Shown: positions 24,929 to 32,908 of the stretch, piece by piece
Layout: every line of letters begins with the position of its first letter
Position numbering within the stretch: position 1 is the stretch's first letter
Assembly: GCA_963974935.1 (NCBI GenBank)
Contig: CAXBEV010000003.1
Coordinates: forward strand, 1 to 64,000
Source: UBA4479 sp963974935
Lineage (GTDB): Bacteria; Pseudomonadota; Alphaproteobacteria; Rhodospirillales; Casp-alpha2
Length of the DNA: 64,000 nucleotides
Direction: 5' to 3'
Notes under the pieces: model-generated
Databases searched by the model: none
What the model saw: only the letters and a program-made list of their open reading frames with translations
What the model was told of the DNA's origin: nothing
Translations under genes and position numbers: made by a program

Positions 24929-25801
24929 TCAGGATTGAGCCGATTTATGCAGCCAGTTGACCACGGTTTGCACCTGATCATCGGCCATCAGCGCCGGAGC
25001 GTGGCCGCAGCCGTCGATGGTGACGATCTCGGCGCCAGGACCGCGTTTTGCCATCTCCGCCGCGGTCTCGGTGCTGAGTAAATCAGACTCGGCGCCGCGC
25101 AGCACCAACACCGGGCATGTGATCGCGTCCCAAATCGGCCATAGGTCGATATCTTCAATCGGGCCCGCGCTGAACACCTGGGCGATGGTGGGATCGTAAT
25201 GTAGGCGTAGGCCCCCTTCCCCGTTTCGCTCGGACGAGGTCTCGGCGAGGTGGCGCCATTGTTCGTCGGTCAGGTCGCCGAAGGGGGCGTGCACGTCGCG
25301 TAGATACGATTCCAGCGCCTCAATGTCCTGAAACGACGGCGCGCCGCCTAAATAGCGGGAAATGCGCAGCAGCGCTTCTTTCGGGATCATCGGGCCGATG
25401 TCGTTGATCACCAAGCGCCGGATCGGCGTGTTCGGCATCGCGGCCAACATCATGCCGATGATGCCGCCCATCGATGTGCCGACCCAGTCCACACGCTCGG
25501 CACCGATGTGCGCAAGCACGGCGGCGATGTCGTTTAGATACGTTGGATAGATATAGTCGTTCGGATGGGTCAGCCAATCGCTGGCGCCACGCCCTGGGAT
25601 GTCCGGGCAGACAACGCGCATGTATTTGGATAGCGCATCGGCCAAGACATCGAAATCCCGGCCGGTACGGGTCAGGCCATGTACGCAGACGGTGGCCTTT
25701 CTGGATGGCGCCGAGTCACCCCAATCGGTGAACGCGATGCGATGAAAGCCGTGAAGGCCGAGCGAGAGACAACTACCGGCGCGGTGTGGTTTCGGGATCA
25801 C
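24929..25801 (-). CDS. Alpha/beta hydrolase
   Basis: 290-residue esterase/lipase-fold enzyme. VCVHGLTRTGRDFD gives the oxyanion region, GTSMGG the nucleophilic serine elbow, and GCGHAPALM the catalytic histidine; the acid is probably the Asp in RGAESDLL. The start is GTG at 25801, right after the stop of the CoA-transferase gene, so the two are coupled. It is clearly related to the hydrolase at 56978 (shared GLTR, CPD..GRG, GTSMGG, ND.GP). The substrate is not known; the pairing suggests a CoA ester or carboxylic ester. Confidence 0.88.
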   Translation of the reverse strand: MIPKPHRAGSCLSLGLHGFHRIAFTDWGDSAPSRKATVCVHGLTRTGRDFDVLADALSKYMRVVCPDIPGRGASDWLTHPNDYIYPTYLNDIAAVLAHIGAERVDWVGTSMGGIIGMMLAAMPNTPIRRLVINDIGPMIPKEALLRISRYLGGAPSFQDIEALESYLRDVHAPFGDLTDEQWRHLAETSSERNGEGGLRLHYDPTIAQVFSAGPIEDIDLWPIWDAITCPVLVLRGAESDLLSTETAAEMAKRGPGAEIVTIDGCGHAPALMADDQVQTVVNWLHKSAQS

Positions 25802-25802
25802 G

Positions 25803-27017
25803 TTAAATCACATCCTGGTCACGGAGCGTTTGAATTTCTTCGGCGCTCATTCCCAACAGGTCGCTGAGCACACCGTCTGTGTGCTCACCCAGCGTCGGCG
25901 GCGCCAAGCGGGCTTCGGTCGGTGTGCCGGACATTTTGATCGGTGAATTGATGAGCGGCACTTTGGCGCCGGTGGTCGGCTGCTCCATCTCAATCTTCAT
26001 GTCGCGGGCGATCACGTGTTCGTTCGAGAATACCTGATCCATTTTATAGATCGGCCCGCAGCTGACCGAGTTGGCTTCCAGTTCTTTGAGCCAAAAATCC
26101 ATGGTCTTGGCGGCAATGATTTCGCGCAACATAGGGATCAACTCTTCGCGGTTTGAAAGACGCGCTCTGTTCGTTTTGAATTTCTCGTCCGCCGACAAGT
26201 CTTCGCGGCCTGCAACTTTGCACAGACGCTCGAACTGCCCGTCGTTGCCGACCGCTAGGATGATCGCGCCGTCCGATGTTTCGAACGCCTGGTAGGGTAC
26301 GATGTTCGGGTGCGCGTTGCCGAGGCGCTTCGGGTTGTTGCCGGTGGCCAGATAATTCATGCCCATGATCGTCGAGAAGCCGACCATCACGTCCAGCATA
26401 CCGATGTCGATGTGCTGGCCTTCGCCGGTCACTTCGCGGTGTCGCAATGCTGCGTTGATCGAGACGGCGGCGTACATGCCGGCCATCAGGTCACCGACCG
26501 GGACCGCCGTTTTCATGGGCTCGCCATCGGGCTCACCGGTCAGGCTCATCAGCCCGCTCATGCCTTGGATCAAAACGTCATAGCCGGGTCGCTTCGCATA
26601 CGGCCCGGTCTGCCCAAACCCGGTGATCGAGCAGTAAATCAGCCCTGGAAATTCATCTTTCAGGTCGTCATAGGAAAGTCCGTATTTCTTCAACCCGCCG
26701 GTCTTGAAGTTTTCCACCAGCACCTGCGACTGGCCGATCAGCTTTTTCGCCAGCGCCTGACCTTCGGGCTTGGCGATGTCGAGCGTGATCGAACGTTTGT
26801 TGCGGTTGGCGGCACAGAAGTAGGCGCTTTCGGACGTGTCTTCGCCGTCTTCACCTTTGATATACGGTGGCGCGAAATAACGCGTGTCGTCACCGGCGCC
26901 CGCGCGCTCGATCTTGATCACATCCGCCCCAAGGTCGCCCAATATTTGCGTGCAGCTTGGCCCCGCCAAAATACGGGTGAGGTCAAATACGCGAATACCT
27001 TCTAGCGGACCGGGCAT
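25803..27017 (-). CDS. CaiB/BaiF family (class III) CoA-transferase
   Basis: Transfers CoA between carboxylic acids. 404 residues beginning MPGPLEGIRVFDLTRILAGP, with GDLGADVIKIE, the family Asp context (about residue 175, IDIGMLDVMVGF) and LKKYGLSYDDLK. The frame extends 23 codons further, but the family start and a GGAG site fit 27017. It is followed at once by the alpha/beta hydrolase. Which acids it uses cannot be told from sequence. Confidence 0.92.
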   Translation of the reverse strand: MPGPLEGIRVFDLTRILAGPSCTQILGDLGADVIKIERAGAGDDTRYFAPPYIKGEDGEDTSESAYFCAANRNKRSITLDIAKPEGQALAKKLIGQSQVLVENFKTGGLKKYGLSYDDLKDEFPGLIYCSITGFGQTGPYAKRPGYDVLIQGMSGLMSLTGEPDGEPMKTAVPVGDLMAGMYAAVSINAALRHREVTGEGQHIDIGMLDVMVGFSTIMGMNYLATGNNPKRLGNAHPNIVPYQAFETSDGAIILAVGNDGQFERLCKVAGREDLSADEKFKTNRARLSNREELIPMLREIIAAKTMDFWLKELEANSVSCGPIYKMDQVFSNEHVIARDMKIEMEQPTTGAKVPLINSPIKMSGTPTEARLAPPTLGEHTDGVLSDLLGMSAEEIQTLRDQDVI

Positions 27018-27119
27018 GGATCGTTTCTCCGTGGATTGCTTCGTTATGGGTGGGTCAGTCTTAGCTGCCACATCGCGTTCGATCAAGGAAGACGCATTGT
27101 TTCATGTCGATCAAACAAT

Positions 27120-27167
27120 TTGCGACTTCCCGGAAAGCTGTGAAGCTTATCCGGAACCATAGAGCGA
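27120..27167. repeat. Family C half element
   Basis: GCGACTTCCCGGAAAGCTG and GAAGCTTATCCGGAACC match one arm of family C (compare 10727-10850). It directly precedes the family D copy. Together they fill the 319-base gap between the divergent CoA-transferase and penicillin-acylase genes; no clear promoter was picked out. Confidence 0.65.
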
Positions 27168-27181
27168 GGTCACACGGTAAT

Positions 27182-27275
27182 GGGGAGGTCCCGGATACCG
27201 CTGCGCGGTTCCGGGATGACGGCATAAAACACAATCGTCATCCCGGGCGAGCAGCGCGAGACCCGGGACCTCCCC
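27182..27275. repeat. Family D palindromic element, copy 2
   Basis: Opens GGGGAGGTCCCGGATACC and closes GACCCGGGACCTCCCC, with inner CCGGGATGACGG / CGTCATCCCGG and loop CATAAAACACAAT. Reverse-complementing it gives the 13441-13534 copy almost base for base, loop included. Confidence 0.85.
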
Positions 27276-27336
27276 GTCTGCCGATGGGGGTGGTGTTTGC
27301 CTTGCACCCGATCCCTCGAATGGGCTTTATAGCGCC

Positions 27337-29628
27337 ATGCGCCGTGCCCTCAATAAAGCCAGCTTGATTATCATCGCCGTCGTCGCCCTAGGACTTGTTG
27401 GAGTGTGGGGGTGGTTGGTGCAGTCCCTGCCCCGCACCGATGGCGAGGTGCAGATGACAGGCATCGATGCGCCCTTGAACATCAAACGTACCGAGCACGG
27501 GCTGGTCACAGTGCAGGCCGACAATTGGCGAGACGCCTGGTTCGGGATCGGCTTTGCGCACGCGCAAGATCGCCTGTGGCAGGTGGAAAGTTTGCGCCGG
27601 TTTGCGCTCGGCACGCTATCTGAAGTGATTGGTGAGGCCACCCTGGATCTTGATATTGCGCAACGACGTTTAAATTTGGACGCGTTGGCGCGGGCTCAAT
27701 TTGAGGTGCTGGATGCCGGCACACAAACGGCGTTAAGGGCCTATGCCGATGGCATCAATGCGTTCGTCAACAATCACGATACCCCGCTGCCGCCGGAGTT
27801 CCTCGTGCTGCAATTTCGCCCGGCGCCCTGGGCGCCGCATCATGGCCTGCTGTGGGGTCGCCTGATGGCGTACCAACTGAGCGGTCGTTGGCGGGACGAC
27901 CTAGCGCGGGAATCTTATTTGGACTCAATCGATATAGAAAAGCTCCGCGTCCTCTGGCCGGCGTTGGCGAAGGAAGCGGCTGCACGGTCTGATGTTGCGC
28001 CCAACGCCACCCGCTTCAGCGCGTTACCGCCCCGCACCTTGCCGCACCCCAAGGGGGCGTCCAATGCGTGGGCGTTGGCGCCCGGCAAAAGTACATCTGG
28101 TGGCGCGTTGCTGGCTGGCGATCCGCATCTGGGACTGAGCCTGCCCGGCACATGGTACATGGCGCGGCTTGAGGTCGGTACGGAGTGGGTCGAAGGCGCG
28201 ACCGCACCGGGCGTGCCTTTCGTGGTGTTAGGCCGTACGCAATCGCTGGCTTGGAGCATGACCTCGAACGAGGCCGACCTGCAGGACGTGGTGCGCATCA
28301 AGGCTGCTAACGTGGACCGCCGCATCCCGCAAACAGTCCGTGTCAAAGACGGCACGCCCCAAGACATCACGTTGATGTTTTCAAAAGCTGCCCCTGTGAT
28401 CGCTGGTACGGTATTGGACGGCATCGGTGACGACGGCATCGCGTTGTTGGCGACCGCGCTCAGTGTCGATGATACTTCGCCGGACGCGCTGGCCCGGTTG
28501 AACCGTGCCCGGACCATCGCTGGCGGCATCGATGCCCTCGCCCGGTTTCGGGCACCTTTCATGAATGTATTTTTAGCCGACACCCAAGGCGGCATCGCAG
28601 CGGTGCATGCAGGCGATGTGCCGAGACGCGACGGTTACAGCGGACGATTGCCGTTGCAGCCGGGTGATGTGCGCTGGCTGGCCGTCAATGCAGCGAACCG
28701 TTTGTCTGCGATCCGTAATCCGTCCGGCGGCGTGCTGAGCAATGCGAACGAGCGGACGTTGGGCCTGGATGATTTGAGGTTTCCGCTCGACGGTGATTGG
28801 CCGGCGCCGGTGCGCGCAGATCGCCTCAATCAACTATTGGGTGCCGCCGAGACATTCAGCATGGACGATCTTCAAACCATGCAGGGCGACGTTGTCGATA
28901 TCACGGCCACCGCGTGGACACCGACCTTACAAGGCCTGTCGCTAAGCGGGGCCGCGTTCAAAGCGCGTGAAAAACTGTTGGCGTGGGATGGCAGCATGAA
29001 CCGGGATGCCGCAGCACCGCTGATCTATGCGACGTTTTTGGCGGCGCTGAAGCGCGCGATTTTTGCCGATGAATTGAAGGGGGCGTTCGGCGTGCTCAAG
29101 CTGCCGGGGCCGGACGAACTCCGCAAAATGCTGGCCGACGAAAACATCTGGTGCGATCAGGCAAAGACCCAGCTGCGCCGGGAAAGCTGCCGACCGCTGG
29201 CACAATCCGCGTTCTCGGATGCGGTGATGATCTTGGTCGAAAGCCATGGCGGCGATGTTGACGATTGGCGTTGGGGTGACGCACACGTGGCGTATTTCGA
29301 TCATAAACTTTTGGGGCGTTTGCCGTTTGTTGGCGGCTTGTTTGATCTGCGGATCGAGACCCCCGGCGGCGACCGTACGCTTAACCGGGGCGCCAGCCCG
29401 CGGAACGCCGGATTCAACGGCGCATTCCCCCATGTCCATGGCGCGGGCTTTCGGGCCGTGCATGATATGGCGGGCGCGCCGTCGCGTTACATCGCCGTAC
29501 CCGGACAATCGGGCAATCCCTTTTCCGATCATTATTCGGATTTGATGGAATTGTGGCGGGATCAAACCTATGTCGGCTTTGATGCGCCGGTCGTCTCGAC
29601 GTTGCGGATTTTGCCGCAAAATAAATGA
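27337..29628 (+). CDS. Penicillin acylase family protein (N-terminal nucleophile hydrolase)
   Basis: 763-residue precursor with an N-terminal membrane or signal segment (about 8-28), so it is exported or anchored facing the periplasm. The alpha part (about 35-241) has GIGFAHAQDRLWQVESLRR; autocleavage is expected before Ser242 in GASNAWALAPG, giving a beta chain with GDPHLGLSLPGTWY and late TLNRGASPRNAG. The family hydrolyses amides such as acylated beta-lactams or acyl-homoserine lactones; the substrate here is open. It is followed 34 bases later by a threonine dehydratase gene. Confidence 0.93.
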   Translation: MRRALNKASLIIIAVVALGLVGVWGWLVQSLPRTDGEVQMTGIDAPLNIKRTEHGLVTVQADNWRDAWFGIGFAHAQDRLWQVESLRRFALGTLSEVIGEATLDLDIAQRRLNLDALARAQFEVLDAGTQTALRAYADGINAFVNNHDTPLPPEFLVLQFRPAPWAPHHGLLWGRLMAYQLSGRWRDDLARESYLDSIDIEKLRVLWPALAKEAAARSDVAPNATRFSALPPRTLPHPKGASNAWALAPGKSTSGGALLAGDPHLGLSLPGTWYMARLEVGTEWVEGATAPGVPFVVLGRTQSLAWSMTSNEADLQDVVRIKAANVDRRIPQTVRVKDGTPQDITLMFSKAAPVIAGTVLDGIGDDGIALLATALSVDDTSPDALARLNRARTIAGGIDALARFRAPFMNVFLADTQGGIAAVHAGDVPRRDGYSGRLPLQPGDVRWLAVNAANRLSAIRNPSGGVLSNANERTLGLDDLRFPLDGDWPAPVRADRLNQLLGAAETFSMDDLQTMQGDVVDITATAWTPTLQGLSLSGAAFKAREKLLAWDGSMNRDAAAPLIYATFLAALKRAIFADELKGAFGVLKLPGPDELRKMLADENIWCDQAKTQLRRESCRPLAQSAFSDAVMILVESHGGDVDDWRWGDAHVAYFDHKLLGRLPFVGGLFDLRIETPGGDRTLNRGASPRNAGFNGAFPHVHGAGFRAVHDMAGAPSRYIAVPGQSGNPFSDHYSDLMELWRDQTYVGFDAPVVSTLRILPQNK

Positions 29629-29662
29629 CAGCCGGGCGCTTCAGGTGTAAGACCCGCGCACC

Positions 29663-30895
29663 ATGACTGACGTAAAACCGATTTCGATGGATGATATTTC
29701 TGCGGCCCGCGATGTACTCAGCGGTCACGTGTTGCGCACGCCTTCTATCGCGGTACCGGCGATATCGAAACTCACCGGTGTGGATGTCTTTTTAAAGTTG
29801 GAAAACCAGCAGGTCACGGGGTCCTTCAAAACCCGCGGATCGCTGGTGCGGATGAACGCGCTGTCAGATGCCGAACGGCGCGCCGGCGTGGTCGCGGCAT
29901 CTGCAGGCAATCACGCACAAGGCGTCGGCTACCATGCGGAACGACTCGGGATTCCGGCCACCATTTACATGCCTGCGAACACGCCTTTTACAAAGGTCGC
30001 GCGCACCGAAGCGCTTGGCGCCGAGGTGATCTTGAGTGGCGAGAGCGTTGCCGAAAGTCGCGCGCTTGCCGCCGAAACCGCCGCCAATGATGGCCGCGTA
30101 TTTATTCATCCTTATGACGATCCCTACGTGATCGCCGGCCAAGCGACGGCGACGGTCGAGTTTATCGAAGATGTTGCGGACCTGGATGTCATCATCGTGC
30201 CGATCGGCGGCGGCGGTTTGGCAGCGGGCTGCTGTTTGGCAGCGCACGCGATGAAGCCGGGCCTTGAGGTTATCGGCGTGCAGGCGGATGCCTATCCGTC
30301 CATGCGCCAAGCCTTCAATGGTCAACCGCCGCACGGGCGCGGCGCGACCATCGCCGACGGCATTGCCGTGAAAGAGCCCGGCGAGATCACCACACCGATT
30401 TTGAAAGCGCACATGGACATCGTCGAGGTCGTCACCGAGTCCGAGATTGAACGCGCCGTACAGGTCTTCGTCGACTCACAACGCTTGATTGTCGAAGGCT
30501 CCGGCGCCGTGCCGCTGGCGTTGTTGATGCGCGATGCATCCAGGTTTCAGGGCCGCCGTGTTGGCCTAATGGTGTCCGGCGGCAATATTGATTCCAGACT
30601 TTTGGCGTCGGTGATGATGCGAGGTCTGGTGCGCGACGGCAGGCTCGCCAAGTTGCGGGTCGCCGTCATCGATGTGCCGGGCGCGCTCGGTATCGTGACT
30701 GGGATCATCGGGCTGAAGGGCGGCAACATCGTCGACGTCATGCACCAGCGCCTGTTCTGCGATGTGCCGGTCAAACAAGCCGACGTCGACATTGCTGTCG
30801 AGACGATTGATTCTGATCACGTTCGCGAAATCATGGCCGCCCTCGAAGCCGAAGGTTTTGCTGCCCGTCTGCTGTCGGAAACGTCGCTGACGTAG
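29663..30895 (+). CDS. Threonine dehydratase with C-terminal ACT domain
   Basis: PLP enzyme that deaminates threonine to 2-oxobutyrate. 410 residues: PLP lysine Lys56 in TGSFKTRGS, ASAGNHAQG, glycine-rich phosphate loop PIGGGGLAAG near 180, and a C-terminal ACT-like domain (about 328-405, LRVAVIDVPGALGIVTGIIG) that can sense an amino acid. The single ACT domain and length fit the TdcB/biodegradative-like form common in Alphaproteobacteria, often annotated ilvA or tdcB. A second dehydratase without ACT is at 57819. Confidence 0.92.
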   Translation: MTDVKPISMDDISAARDVLSGHVLRTPSIAVPAISKLTGVDVFLKLENQQVTGSFKTRGSLVRMNALSDAERRAGVVAASAGNHAQGVGYHAERLGIPATIYMPANTPFTKVARTEALGAEVILSGESVAESRALAAETAANDGRVFIHPYDDPYVIAGQATATVEFIEDVADLDVIIVPIGGGGLAAGCCLAAHAMKPGLEVIGVQADAYPSMRQAFNGQPPHGRGATIADGIAVKEPGEITTPILKAHMDIVEVVTESEIERAVQVFVDSQRLIVEGSGAVPLALLMRDASRFQGRRVGLMVSGGNIDSRLLASVMMRGLVRDGRLAKLRVAVIDVPGALGIVTGIIGLKGGNIVDVMHQRLFCDVPVKQADVDIAVETIDSDHVREIMAALEAEGFAARLLSETSLT

Positions 30896-30919
30896 GTCCG
30901 AACGCCCACCGTTCCCCTT

Positions 30920-31020
30920 GCGTCATCCTGAACTTGATTCAGGATTCATTGCTGTGCGAACACCCAACGAGCCGAGGCAGCCGTACCATAAGATCCTGAA
31001 TCAAGTTCAGGATGACGCAG
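30920..31020. repeat. Family B palindromic element, copy 4
   Basis: CGTCATCCTGAACTTGATTC to GAATCAAGTTCAGGATGACG with a spacer that contains GTGCGAACACCCAA. It lies between the convergent threonine dehydratase and enoyl-CoA hydratase genes. Confidence 0.9.
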
Positions 31021-31031
31021 GGGTGGGCACT

Positions 31032-31838
31032 TCAGCGCCCCTTGAACGTCGGCGGTCGTTTTTCCAGGAATGCGGTGAAGCCCTCACGGTAGTCTTCAGA
31101 ATCACAGGGTGCATAGCTCTCGCGGAGCTCGGCGTCCGAGACCGGTGTGGGGTCCGCGACCAAGCGGTTGACGAAGCGTTTCGTCATACGCGCTGCTAAA
31201 GGTGCCCCCTCGGCAATGCGATCCGCAGTCTCTCCTGCTTCAACGCCTAAGTTCGCATCGGCTACGACTCGGTTGACGAGGCCTCGCACGAGCGCTTCGT
31301 CGGCGTCCATGATGCGGCCTTCGAGCAGCAGTTCGAGGACCAGTGCCTTACCGACCAATTCGACGACCGGCTTCATTTCCGAGGGCGCGAAAGCGTGACC
31401 GATGCGTTTGATCGGCACGCCGAAGCGGGCACTTTCGGCGGCGATGCGGATATCGCAACACGCCGCGATTTCGAGCCCACCGCCGGTGCAGGCCCCTTGG
31501 ATCATGGCGATGGTCGGGTGCTTGCAATTCAGCAGCACCTCAAGCGCTTTGTCGGTGACGAGGCCATATTCGTAGGCCTGCTCGGCATTGGCGCGCACGG
31601 TGGGGAATTCCGAGATATCGGCACCCGCCGCAAACGCCTTGTCGCCGGCACCCTTGATAACGATGCAGCGCACCGCGTCATCGTCATTCAAAAGTTCGAT
31701 GGTTTCGATCAGGGCGCGCCATGCGTCCAATGTCAGCGCGTTGCGTTTTTTCGGATTGTTGAGGGTGACGATGGCGATCATGCCGTCGCGCTCAAGCAAA
31801 ACCGGTTGTGTATCCAAGGGCTCCATTGTGTCCATCAT
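31032..31838 (-). CDS. Enoyl-CoA hydratase/isomerase family protein
   Basis: Crotonase-fold enzyme of 268 residues. Oxyanion-hole segments are KAFAAGADISEFP (near 70) and GACTGGGLEIAACCDIRIA (near 115). In the place of the second catalytic Glu the sequence reads VPIKRIGHAFAPSE, so it may be an isomerase or another crotonase reaction and not a classical hydratase. The start overlaps the stop of the D-2-hydroxyacid dehydrogenase by ATGA. The exact substrate is unknown. Confidence 0.9.
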   Translation of the reverse strand: MMDTMEPLDTQPVLLERDGMIAIVTLNNPKKRNALTLDAWRALIETIELLNDDDAVRCIVIKGAGDKAFAAGADISEFPTVRANAEQAYEYGLVTDKALEVLLNCKHPTIAMIQGACTGGGLEIAACCDIRIAAESARFGVPIKRIGHAFAPSEMKPVVELVGKALVLELLLEGRIMDADEALVRGLVNRVVADANLGVEAGETADRIAEGAPLAARMTKRFVNRLVADPTPVSDAELRESYAPCDSEDYREGFTAFLEKRPPTFKGR

Positions 31839-32800
31839 ACGTTCAACCCCCGTGTTGGCGCGCCGTCGATCCAGGTGCGTACGTTTTCTGCGGCTTCGGT
31901 ATAAACAATTTCATAAAGCTCTTTGACCACATAGCCGGTGTGTCCGGTCAGCACCGCGTTTTCTAAGCTGCGCAGTGGGTGATCCGTCGGCAGCGGCTCG
32001 ACATCGTAAACGTCGATGCCGGCACCGCCGATGTCGCCGTTTTGCAAGGCCTGGACCATCGCGGCTTCGTCGACAATCGGGCCCCGGGATGTGTTCACCA
32101 AATAGCTGGCCGGCTTCATCATCTGGAATTCGTCCGCGCCCACCAAACCGGTCGAGCGTTCGCTCAAAATCAGATGGATCGAGATGATGTCGGATTGTTT
32201 GAACAACGTTTCCTTGTCGACGCGCGTCACGCCGATTTCGGCGCAGCGTTCATCGGTGAGGTTTTCCGACCACGCGATGACGTTCATTTCCATGGCTAAG
32301 CCGAACTTGGCGACCCTGGCGCCCAACTTGCCGAGTCCGAGAATCCCGAGCGTCCGACCGTTCAGGCTTTCAGACACATAGCCCTGCCAGCCGCCGTCCC
32401 GCATGACTTGGCTTTCTTTAGAAATCTTTTTGACCAGATCCATGATCAGCCCGACCGCATGCTCGGCAGCTGGATACGGCAGCATTTGTGTGCCCGACAC
32501 CACGATGCCTTTGGTCTTGGCGTGATCCATATCGATGGCCAGGTTGCGCATGCCGGTGGTGACGATCAGCTTCAGATTCGGCAGCTTGTCGATCTGCGAG
32601 GCCGGAAAGCGCGTGCGTTCGCGCATGCAGACGAGAATATCATATGGCGCCAGCGCGGCAGCGATAACGTCCTCGTCCCAGCCTAAATGTTTATCGAAAA
32701 CCGTGATCTCGACATCGTCGCTCAAGTTTGACCAGTCGGCCGCACTGAGCGCTGCATTTTGATAATCGTCGAGAATGGCAAGCTTATATGCCTTGGACAT
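31835..32800 (-). CDS. D-2-hydroxyacid dehydrogenase family protein
   Basis: NAD-dependent oxidoreductase of 321 residues. The nucleotide site is LGILGLGKLGARVA; the catalytic triad is visible as Arg in NTSRGPIVDE, Glu in DVYDVEPLPTDHPL, and His in TGHTGYV. The family covers phosphoglycerate, glycerate and other dehydrogenases; this one lacks the ACT tail of SerA, so it is not the usual serine-pathway enzyme. Strong ribosome-binding site GGGAGACGG. It forms a coupled pair with the crotonase gene downstream. Confidence 0.92.
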   Translation of the reverse strand: MSKAYKLAILDDYQNAALSAADWSNLSDDVEITVFDKHLGWDEDVIAAALAPYDILVCMRERTRFPASQIDKLPNLKLIVTTGMRNLAIDMDHAKTKGIVVSGTQMLPYPAAEHAVGLIMDLVKKISKESQVMRDGGWQGYVSESLNGRTLGILGLGKLGARVAKFGLAMEMNVIAWSENLTDERCAEIGVTRVDKETLFKQSDIISIHLILSERSTGLVGADEFQMMKPASYLVNTSRGPIVDEAAMVQALQNGDIGGAGIDVYDVEPLPTDHPLRSLENAVLTGHTGYVVKELYEIVYTEAAENVRTWIDGAPTRGLNV

Positions 32801-32908
32801 TCCGTCTCCCCACTTTTTTCAGTTTGATCTGTGCGTTTCTTTGATTCTTAATTCTTGGTCGGCAGCCCGTGTTTGCAATCCATCGTGCCGCCGGACTATA
32901 GAAACATT

